From positions 1-21,433 of the IMG/VR virus record IMGVR_UViG_3300017776_003333: a stretch of 21,433 nucleotides of DNA. One strand, 5' to 3'. Positions within the stretch are counted from its first letter, which is position 1, and each line of letters starts with the position of its first letter. Under the pieces are notes generated by a model. It was not told the origin of the DNA. It searched no databases and was given only the letters and a program-made list of their open reading frames with translations. The translations under genes and the position numbers were made by a program. Below are positions 13,510 to 19,885 of this stretch, one piece after another. This DNA comes from a virus.

Positions 13510-14311
13510 AACTAAAGGTAAGGCTGAAGTAGAAAAGAAAAATAAAGTACTAGAGGCTTTAGATATTAAATACATAACACATGATAAAATTGTTCCTAAT
13601 ACATACAATCCCAATAGACAATCAGATGATGAATTTGAATTGTTAAAAAGATCAATGACCGAAGATGGTTTTACACAACCTATTGTATGTGTACATCATG
13701 AAGAACAAGATGGTATGTTTCGCATAGTAGATGGAGAGCATAGGTGGAGATGTTCTAAAGAATTAGGTTATGAAGAAATACCTATCGTAGTAACTCCAAT
13801 GACTTACGAACAAGCAAGAATAGCAACATTGAGACACAACAGAGCAAGAGGCTCAGAGGACATAGAACTTACATCAGAGGTATTAAGAGACTTAGAAAAA
13901 TTAGGTGCTTTAGATTGGGCGCAAGATAGCTTGATGATGGACGATCTAGAATTACAAAGAATGATAGAGGATATACCTGCTCCTGAGGCAATGGCAGATG
14001 AAGAATTTGGAAGTGCATGGATTCCATCTGATTCTGATTCATCAGAAGATAGTGTTCGTGGCACAGAACATCAAACCGCAGATGGAACAATGATCAAGGC
14101 TTTAACACCTGAAGCGTTATCACAACAAAGACAGGTAGAAAAGAAAATTGCAGAAGCAAAAACTGAAGAAGAAAGAACTATGGCAGTACAAGCTGCTAAC
14201 TTCTATAGACTTAATCTAGTATTTAGTGGAGATGAAGCAGATATAGTTAAAGGAGTATTAGGAGAAGAACCTGCAAATGCTCTATTAATGCTTTGTAAAG
14301 CACAAAACTAG
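13502..14311 (+). CDS. ParB/sulfiredoxin-fold protein (IbrB-like)
   Basis: The 269-residue protein has a ParB N-terminal (ParB/Srx) domain at about 22-110. It has IVPNTYNPN, then EDGFTQPIVCVHH, and VDGEHRWR (77-83), the equivalent of the GERR box that binds nucleotide in ParB and ATP in sulfiredoxin. VVTPMTYEQARIATLRHNRARG follows, which is typical of phage ParB-like proteins. A helical middle and an acidic, serine-rich linker (185-200) lead to a helical C-terminus. No obvious chromosome-partition HTH is present. With the PP-loop gene upstream, the closest known pairing is IbrA/IbrB. GGAG lies eight bases before ATG 13502. Confidence 0.8.
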   Translation: MARTKGKAEVEKKNKVLEALDIKYITHDKIVPNTYNPNRQSDDEFELLKRSMTEDGFTQPIVCVHHEEQDGMFRIVDGEHRWRCSKELGYEEIPIVVTPMTYEQARIATLRHNRARGSEDIELTSEVLRDLEKLGALDWAQDSLMMDDLELQRMIEDIPAPEAMADEEFGSAWIPSDSDSSEDSVRGTEHQTADGTMIKALTPEALSQQRQVEKKIAEAKTEEERTMAVQAANFYRLNLVFSGDEADIVKGVLGEEPANALLMLCKAQN

Positions 14312-14409
14312 CAAAAATGGGTTACAGAAAAGCGTTTTAAGCAACGATAGGGTCATGGGTAATGGTATAGCATCCCCCTAATCATAAGGCTTGCAAGTCG
14401 TTGAGCAAT
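14312..14409. other. Non-coding gap with possible RNA structure, no gene assigned
   Basis: No open frame of useful length. CAACGAT (14342-14348) can pair with GTCGTTG (14397-14403) as a seven-base stem (one G-U), enclosing a segment with a D-arm-like stretch GGTAATGGTATAGCATC. A canonical tRNA cannot be drawn: the distance is about ten bases too short, and no proper anticodon or T arm forms. It follows the last gene of the rightward operon and precedes the terminator of the leftward operon. Confidence 0.3.
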
Positions 14410-14437
14410 AAAAAAGACCTCTTGCGAAGTCTCTTTT
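14410..14437 (-). terminator. Intrinsic terminator of the amidoligase-GGCT operon
   Basis: On the minus-strand RNA, AAAAGAGACUUC and GAGGUCUUUUUU form a 12-base-pair stem that includes two G-U pairs, closed by a GCAA (GNRA-type) tetraloop and ending in six U. It begins nine bases after the stop of the gene ending at 14446. Read the other way, the two G-U positions become A-C mismatches and the U-run is broken by C, so it should act mainly leftward. Confidence 0.75.
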
Positions 14438-14445
14438 ATCTAAGT

Positions 14446-14913
14446 TTACTTTACTAATCTAAAGTCTCTTTGTTCTTCTCTAGCATACGCATCTTTTATT
14501 GCATACTTAAGGTAAGTTTCATCAAGACCAAAATCATCATAGCCTTCCATTATGCAATCTAAGTAGGGCATTGATGGAGGATATACTGATGTACTATTCA
14601 TAAAGTAAAGCATCACTTTGTCAGTATCAAAATCATCTGTAAGGTTAGGCACAGTAACAATTTTTTTACCATAAAGGTTCGGATAGCCTTCATATATGTC
14701 CAAAGCTGCTTCACACCTCTGTGTGATTCTCCAAAGTCCGATTGGTACAACTGCATCATTTGTTTCTGCAATATCAGCAACACCTCTAAACTTTAGTTCC
14801 CAACCATGCAATAACAAGCTTCCCAAGGGTTCTGCATCAGGACATCTAAGATTCATTTGTCCTAAGTTGAGGTTGCTTCCGTAGGCTCCGTATAAGTAAG
14901 ATTTAAACTTCAT
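14446..14913 (-). CDS. Gamma-glutamylcyclotransferase-like protein (GGCT/AIG2 fold)
   Basis: ATG 14913 is chosen because AAGGAG lies six bases before it, after the amidoligase stop. The in-frame ATG at 14955 is within the amidoligase gene. The 155-residue protein has LYGAYGSNLN (7-16), the signature loop of the GGCT fold, then MNLRCPDAEPLG, and IYEGYPNLY (73-81), whose Glu75 matches the catalytic glutamate of the family. Known members release 5-oxoproline from gamma-glutamyl peptides or gamma-glutamylamines. It is the partner of the amidoligase upstream, and the pair may make and cleave a gamma-glutamyl-type amide bond. It ends at a clear leftward terminator. Confidence 0.85.
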   Translation of the reverse strand: MKFKSYLYGAYGSNLNLGQMNLRCPDAEPLGSLLLHGWELKFRGVADIAETNDAVVPIGLWRITQRCEAALDIYEGYPNLYGKKIVTVPNLTDDFDTDKVMLYFMNSTSVYPPSMPYLDCIMEGYDDFGLDETYLKYAIKDAYAREEQRDFRLVK

Positions 14914-14926
14914 ATTTTTCTCCTTT

Positions 14927-15949
14927 TTAGTTAAGTTCATTTTCTCTTTCTTCAAAGTAGTTTTTGACTCTTTGGTCTACACCATCTAGCCATCCACCAT
15001 CTTGTTCTGTGGCAACATTGCCTGTTTGTGTCTGTAAGACCCAAATTTCCTGTAATTCACTATTACCTGTTTTTCCACAAAGGTATCTGTAAGCAGCGTC
15101 TCTATCTAAAGAACTTTCTCTTGCACCTGTATAAAGATCATTCAATATAGAGTTTCTAAGTATAGTAATTCCAACTCCGTTTCTATCAACTATCCATCCA
15201 TTGTGCCTTCTGCTATAAGTAACATCATATCCATTGTTTTCTAAGATGTTTCTTATCATGTTGTAAGGTCTGTTTTTGTTTGCAGCAGATGTTCTTGTGC
15301 TAGTAAGCTGAACACTTCTTTCAACAAAGGTCTGCAAGAAACTTAACCAATTAACAATCTTAGTAAAATTTAAAGTACCACTGTGGTGTCTAAACTCTAT
15401 AGTTCCGTAAGTAGTAAGTTTGTTAAGATTTACTTTGTAGTATTTACCTGCTGCATGAGCAAGTCTGTTTTTTGAATTTTGTCTCTTGATTGTGTTTTTA
15501 TTAGGCACAACACTGTCACACCAATTAGCGTTACCTCTTCTGCTTCTAGGCATAATAAGATCAATCTGCGCTTCATAGTCTGCGTATCTTTCATAAACAG
15601 TTTGTATCTGCCCAACAGTAAGATCATCAACACCAAGATGTATGTGTAAACCACAATTTCTAGTGACCTTTATACCCTCTATAGAATCTAAAGCTTCACA
15701 TACTTTTAACAACTCAGCTACACCCTCTGCACCTTTTAAGATTGGCGATACTATTTCACCGCAAGTAGTGTAATTAGGTAAGCTGCCATCAGTAACAATC
15801 TTCCAAGATTCCATCACTCTATGTGTGTAACCTTCATAGTGACATTCAACCACTTGGTTAAGAGTGTTAGCTACTAGGTGTATATCTGCACCTTCAAACT
15901 CCATTTCTATTCCAAATGTTCTGTCTGTTATGGTTGGTAAGTTATTCAT
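14927..15949 (-). CDS. Amidoligase-family (ATP-dependent amide-bond ligase) enzyme
   Basis: The 340-residue protein matches the COOH-NH2 ligase / glutamine-synthetase-fold amidoligase family. RTFGIEMEFEG (10-20) gives the first strand with acidic metal ligands. NCGLHIHLGVDDLT (98-111) gives the His pair. TIEFRHHSGTLN (183-194) supplies Glu, Arg and His residues of the ATP and metal site. The family forms amide or peptide bonds between carboxyl and amino groups using ATP. The GGCT partner 13 bases downstream fits gamma-glutamyl chemistry, on a protein, a peptide or the cell wall; the substrate is unknown. AAAGGAG lies before ATG 15949, and the promoter at 15989-16017 is covered by an operator. 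Confidence 0.85.
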   Translation of the reverse strand: MNNLPTITDRTFGIEMEFEGADIHLVANTLNQVVECHYEGYTHRVMESWKIVTDGSLPNYTTCGEIVSPILKGAEGVAELLKVCEALDSIEGIKVTRNCGLHIHLGVDDLTVGQIQTVYERYADYEAQIDLIMPRSRRGNANWCDSVVPNKNTIKRQNSKNRLAHAAGKYYKVNLNKLTTYGTIEFRHHSGTLNFTKIVNWLSFLQTFVERSVQLTSTRTSAANKNRPYNMIRNILENNGYDVTYSRRHNGWIVDRNGVGITILRNSILNDLYTGARESSLDRDAAYRYLCGKTGNSELQEIWVLQTQTGNVATEQDGGWLDGVDQRVKNYFEERENELN

Positions 15950-15988
15950 TTCAATTTATCTCCTTTAATTAATTAACTTAATATAGTG

Positions 15989-16018
15989 ATTATAGGGTAA
16001 ATGTTTACAAATGTAAAC
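15989..16018 (-). promoter_or_regulatory. Leftward promoter overlapped by palindromic operator (copy 3)
   Basis: On the minus strand TTTACA (16017-16012) and a perfect TATAAT (15994-15989) are exactly 17 bases apart. The palindrome GTTTACA-AA-TGTAAAC (16003-16018) covers the -35 box. The leader shares ATTAACTTAATAT (15972-15984) with the 5862 operon and CAATTTATCTCC (15952-15963) with the 4807 operon (4809-4820). Confidence 0.75.
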
Positions 16019-16026
16019 ACTTATTT

Positions 16027-16039
16027 GCACAAAATGTAC
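16027..16039. repeat. 13-base repeat GCACAAAATGTAC, inverted copy of 5925-5937
   Basis: Exact reverse complement of 5925-5937. It lies between the leftward promoter/operator (15989-16018) and the rightward packaging promoter (16048-16077), nine bases from each. A protein bound here could affect both promoters. Confidence 0.45.
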
Positions 16040-16047
16040 TATTTTTT

Positions 16048-16077
16048 TTGACACTGGTTAAGACTTATAGATAGAAT
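16048..16077 (+). promoter_or_regulatory. Rightward promoter of the packaging and capsid operon
   Basis: TTGACA (16048-16053, perfect -35) and TAGAAT (16072-16077, five of six matches) are 18 bases apart, 31 bases before the small terminase start. It is divergent to the amidoligase promoter, with both in the 159-base gap 15950-16108. The TerS leader has no strong ribosome-binding site. Confidence 0.6.
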
Positions 16078-16108
16078 GGTAATAACAGGATATAAATACT
16101 GATAAATA

Positions 16109-16666
16109 ATGGTTAAAAAAAAGGCTACCAACAAAAAATTAACCCTTACAAAAAAAGAAGAAATAAGAAATAAATTTGTACAGGGCATTGAAGACAATAA
16201 AGGTGGACGTAAGCTTTTCACCATTGATGAGTTAGCATCAGACTACGGCATACCTAAGCCTACTCTTTACAAGACTGCACAAAGAGAAGATTGGTCTATT
16301 CAACAAAAAAGATTCCAAGATAAATATCTTATTGAACTGGATGAAAGAAAAAGAAAAGAATTAGTACAAGAAGCAGTGCAGTTTGATAAGACTAGCTTGC
16401 AACTAGCAAAAGGTCTTATGGGACAAATAGCACAAACATTAAGACAAAATACAGAAGAAGATAAAATTAAACCACAAGTATTAAATACTTTAAGTCAGGC
16501 ATTAGGCTCTGTTCAAAAAGTAGGCAAACTTGCATTAGGACAAGCAACAGATAACGTAAACGTAGAAACAAATGCAAAAGACGATGAAACATTCAGAGAA
16601 GCTTTGGGACTTTTGGACAACATTGCCGAGCAACGAAGAAAAGGCAACGCTAAGTCTGTACACTGA
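16109..16666 (+). CDS. terS: Probable small terminase subunit
   Basis: The 185-residue protein is directly before the large terminase and has the small-subunit layout. A very Lys-rich N-terminus (1-20) leads to an HTH domain with FTIDELASDYGIPKPTLYKT (37-56). A long helical middle, LVQEAVQFDKTSLQLAKGL to IAQTLRQ, follows as the likely oligomerisation part, and a short C-terminal segment may contact the large subunit. Small terminases bind the phage packaging site and regulate the large subunit. Its 3' end overlaps the large terminase frame by up to 95 bases. Identity rests on position and architecture, since small terminases vary widely in sequence. Confidence 0.75.
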   Translation: MVKKKATNKKLTLTKKEEIRNKFVQGIEDNKGGRKLFTIDELASDYGIPKPTLYKTAQREDWSIQQKRFQDKYLIELDERKRKELVQEAVQFDKTSLQLAKGLMGQIAQTLRQNTEEDKIKPQVLNTLSQALGSVQKVGKLALGQATDNVNVETNAKDDETFREALGLLDNIAEQRRKGNAKSVH

Positions 16667-17876
16667 TTGGTTAACTAAAGCTAGACCAAAGCAAATAAGT
16701 CCACAAGAAGAACATCACATATGGTTGATACTTGCAGGACGTGGTTGGGGAAAGACTAGAACAGGCGCACAAGATATAGCCCTATATGCACTAAGAAATC
16801 CTGATAGTATTTGTGCTGTTATTGCTCCTACATTTGGTGATTTAAAAAGAGTTTGTTTTGGTGGACCTAGTGGCTTGTTATCAATAATACCTGATGATTG
16901 TTACTTTACATCTAGAGGTAGAAAATCATACTCAGAGACAACTGCAGAGATCAGATTAGCAAATGGTAGCAAAATAATAGGATATGCAGCAATAGAACCT
17001 GACAGACTAAGGGGTCCGCAGTTTCATAGAGCATGGTGTGATGAGTTAGCAGCATGGAGATATCCTGAAACATTTGATCAACTTATGTTTGGTTTACGTT
17101 TAGGCGAAAATCCACAATGTATTATCACAACAACACCTAAGCCAACGCCTCTTATTAAACAACTTATAGAAAGAGAAGATGTGATTGTCACATCAGGTAG
17201 TACATTTGAAAATGTAGATAACTTAGCCCCAAGCGCATTGGCAATGCTTAAAGAAAGGTATGAAGGCACAACTTTAGGAAGACAGGAGCTATATGCTGAA
17301 GTAGTAGATTCAGTAGAAGGTGCTTTATGGTCAAATGCACTTATTGACGAAGCTAGATTACCTGCTAATGAAGAAAGAGAACTTACAAAAATTATTGTGG
17401 CAGTTGACCCTGCTGTAACAAGCGGTGCAGGTTCAGATGAAACAGGTATCGTAGTAGTAGGCAAAGATGCAAATAACGAGTATTATGTTCTAGAAGATGA
17501 GAGCGGAAAGTATTCTGCGGATAAATGGGGAAGAATAGCCATTAATCTTTTCTACGAATGGGAAGCTGATCAAATAGTAGCAGAAGTAAATAATGGCGGT
17601 GATTTAGTGGAAAGACTGTTGCGAGGCATAGACCCTCATGTTAATTACAAAAGTGTACATGCCACAAGAGGTAAGCTTGTAAGAGCAGAGCCTATAAGTG
17701 CTTTATATGAGCAAAGAAAAGTACATCACATTGGTACATTTCCAGAACTAGAATCACAAATGACAACATACACTGGAGAAAGACCTAAACCAAGTCCTGA
17801 TAGATTAGATGCCTTAGTTTGGGGTTTAACAGAAGTTAGCAAGTCTAGAGGTTCAGTAAATTGGAGAATAAGCTAA
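16572..17876 (+). CDS. terL: Large terminase subunit (DNA-packaging ATPase and nuclease)
   Basis: The 434-residue protein has Walker A LAGRGWGKT (54-62), Walker B AWCDELAAW with the catalytic Asp-Glu, and a coupling motif ITTTPKP. The C-terminal RNase H-like nuclease has VAVDPAV with Asp279, the EVNNGG segment and the final DRLDALVWGL with metal-binding Asp. It cuts concatemeric DNA and drives it into proheads through the portal. The start is uncertain: ATG 16572 overlaps the small terminase, ATG 16584 and a TTG near 16620 are alternatives, and none has a clear ribosome-binding site. The N-terminal LPSNEEKATLSLYTDWLTKA matches the usual leader of this terminase family, which supports an upstream start. 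Confidence 0.95.
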   Translation: MQKTMKHSEKLWDFWTTLPSNEEKATLSLYTDWLTKARPKQISPQEEHHIWLILAGRGWGKTRTGAQDIALYALRNPDSICAVIAPTFGDLKRVCFGGPSGLLSIIPDDCYFTSRGRKSYSETTAEIRLANGSKIIGYAAIEPDRLRGPQFHRAWCDELAAWRYPETFDQLMFGLRLGENPQCIITTTPKPTPLIKQLIEREDVIVTSGSTFENVDNLAPSALAMLKERYEGTTLGRQELYAEVVDSVEGALWSNALIDEARLPANEERELTKIIVAVDPAVTSGAGSDETGIVVVGKDANNEYYVLEDESGKYSADKWGRIAINLFYEWEADQIVAEVNNGGDLVERLLRGIDPHVNYKSVHATRGKLVRAEPISALYEQRKVHHIGTFPELESQMTTYTGERPKPSPDRLDALVWGLTEVSKSRGSVNWRIS

Positions 17877-19885
17877 TGGCATCAGTATTAGATAATTTAA
17901 AAAATGTATTTACAACAAAACCTGAAAAAAAAGACGCAGGTAATATGGTTGGATATTTTGGAGTAGGTACATCTAAATCAAAAAACTATTCGTATCAAGA
18001 TTTAGCCGAAGAAGGCTACATGAAAAACAGCATTGTTTTTAGATGCGTAAACGAGATAGCCAAAGGTGCTAGTGCAGTACCATTTATGGTAAAAGCAGGA
18101 GATCAGGTCTTAGATAGTCACCCTATCGTCACCCTACTGAGCCGACCTAATCCGTTGCAATCCCATAGTGAGTTCTTCAACAGCATCTTTGGTTTCTTAC
18201 TCCTTAGCGGTAACGCTTACATTCTTAAAGTAGGATCAGAAGTAGGCGCACCTAAAGAATTACACCTGTTAAGACCTGACAGAATGGTTGTCAAAGGTGG
18301 TAGTAATCCGATACCTGACAGGTATGAATATGTTTTAAATGGCAGAGTACAAGCTACATATCCTGTAGAAGAAAGAACAGGATTCAGTGAGGTCAAGCAT
18401 GTCAAGCTATGGAATCCATTAGATGACTTTTATGGGTTATCACCTATGTCCGCAGCAGCTATAGAAGTTGACCAACATAATATGTCAGGCAAACACAATA
18501 TTAACTTACTAAGTAACGGAGCAAGACCTAGTGGAGCAGTAGTATTTAAACCACAAGATGATGGGGGGTTTGCTGTAAATTTATCTGAATCACAAAGACA
18601 ACAATTACTAACAGACCTTAATAATAGATTTAGTGGTACTGCCAATGCAGGTAGACCATTATTGTTAGAAGGTGATTTTGATTGGAAAGAGATGGGTTTA
18701 AGCCCTAAAGACATGGACTTCCTAAATCTTAAACAAATGGCAGCTACAGATATAGCTATGTGTTTTGGAGTGCCTAGTCAGTTAGTAGGTGTATCTGATG
18801 CACAGACATATGCAAACGTAGCTGAAGCAAGATTGGCTTTATATGAAGAAACAATAATTCCACACTTAAGAAAATTAGAATCAGACTTTAATGAGTGGCT
18901 TGTACCAATGTTTGGTGAGAATCTAGAGTTTAGCTTTGACATAGACAAAATACCTGCTTTAGCTGAAAGAACTAAACGTATATATGAGAATGTAACCTCA
19001 GCAGTTAGAGAAGGGATTATGACTAGAAACGAAGCTAGAGAAGCTATTGGTCTATCCCCTATAAATGGTGCAGATGATCTATACATATCAGCTACTTTAT
19101 TACCTTTGAGTGATGAAACACCAACACAACCAAATAACCCTGTAGCAGAAGAGGAACTGGATGCTTATGAAGATGAAGAGGAAGACTCTTTAGACGATGA
19201 AAAAGCATTATCTGATATAAACACTGTGCCTACAGATGGCATGGCTACAGAAGCACAACGCGGTCTTAACTGGAGAAAAGAACACAACAGAGGTGGCACA
19301 GCAGTAGGTGTTGCTAGAGCAAATCAATTAATAAACAAACAACGCTTATCAATAAGTACAGTCAAAAGAATGTACAGCTTCTTTTCTAGGCACGAAGTTG
19401 ACAAACAGGGACAAGGTTTTAAACAAGGACAAGAAGGTTATCCATCAGCAGGCAGAATAGCATGGGCATTGTGGGGCGGTGATGCAGGATTTTCATGGTC
19501 AACAAAAGTTAGAAACCAAATAGTAAGAGAAGAAGAAAAATTATTTTCACAGGATATACATGTAGAGATACCGCTTGTAGAAGAAAAGAAAATAACAGGT
19601 GCTGTAAAAGAAGGTTTGCAAAACAAGGTAGATAAACATAACGAGAAATACGGAGACAAGCCATCTAAAAGAGCTACACTGCGTATGTTAGAAGCTGTAT
19701 TTAACAGAGGTGTAGGGGCTTATAGGACTAATCCACAGTCTGTTAGACCATCTGTAAGATCACCTGAGCAGTGGGCATATGCACGCGTAAATAGTTTTCT
19801 TGCAGCTTTGCGCACTGGTAGGTTTAGAGGCGGTAAGCATGACACAGATCTTTTTCCAAAAGGACATCCTTTAAGTAGTAAGTGA
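17876..19885 (+). CDS. HK97-type portal protein with two extra C-terminal domains
   Basis: ATG 17876 forms a TAATG overlap with the terminase stop. Residues 1 to about 420 are an HK97-family portal. They include NSIVFRCVNEIAKG, LLSGNAYIL, the LHLLRPDRM segment, and DIAMCFGVPSQLVGV with ANVAEARLALYEETIIPHL, the clip and stem helices. A linker rich in Asp and Glu (about 420-450) leads to a first added domain (452-545) with GLNWRKEHNRGGTAVGVA and GRIAWALWGGDAGFSW. The second (about 574-669) has RATLRMLEAVFNRGVGAYRT and AYARVNSFLAALRTGRF and resembles what I believe is called DUF5824. Usual HK97-type portals have about 400-450 residues. The added parts may be a scaffold, a DNA-handling module or an ejected protein. 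The stop overlaps the next GTG start. Confidence 0.9.
   Translation: MASVLDNLKNVFTTKPEKKDAGNMVGYFGVGTSKSKNYSYQDLAEEGYMKNSIVFRCVNEIAKGASAVPFMVKAGDQVLDSHPIVTLLSRPNPLQSHSEFFNSIFGFLLLSGNAYILKVGSEVGAPKELHLLRPDRMVVKGGSNPIPDRYEYVLNGRVQATYPVEERTGFSEVKHVKLWNPLDDFYGLSPMSAAAIEVDQHNMSGKHNINLLSNGARPSGAVVFKPQDDGGFAVNLSESQRQQLLTDLNNRFSGTANAGRPLLLEGDFDWKEMGLSPKDMDFLNLKQMAATDIAMCFGVPSQLVGVSDAQTYANVAEARLALYEETIIPHLRKLESDFNEWLVPMFGENLEFSFDIDKIPALAERTKRIYENVTSAVREGIMTRNEAREAIGLSPINGADDLYISATLLPLSDETPTQPNNPVAEEELDAYEDEEEDSLDDEKALSDINTVPTDGMATEAQRGLNWRKEHNRGGTAVGVARANQLINKQRLSISTVKRMYSFFSRHEVDKQGQGFKQGQEGYPSAGRIAWALWGGDAGFSWSTKVRNQIVREEEKLFSQDIHVEIPLVEEKKITGAVKEGLQNKVDKHNEKYGDKPSKRATLRMLEAVFNRGVGAYRTNPQSVRPSVRSPEQWAYARVNSFLAALRTGRFRGGKHDTDLFPKGHPLSSK

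Noticed and set aside
14341-14407. Possible tRNA gene with acceptor-like stem CAACGAT/GTCGTTG and D-arm-like GGTAATGGTATAGCATC
   Set aside because: Spacing is about ten bases too short for a tRNA, no seven-base anticodon loop with U33 can be drawn, and the T arm does not pair. Listed only as a non-coding stretch.
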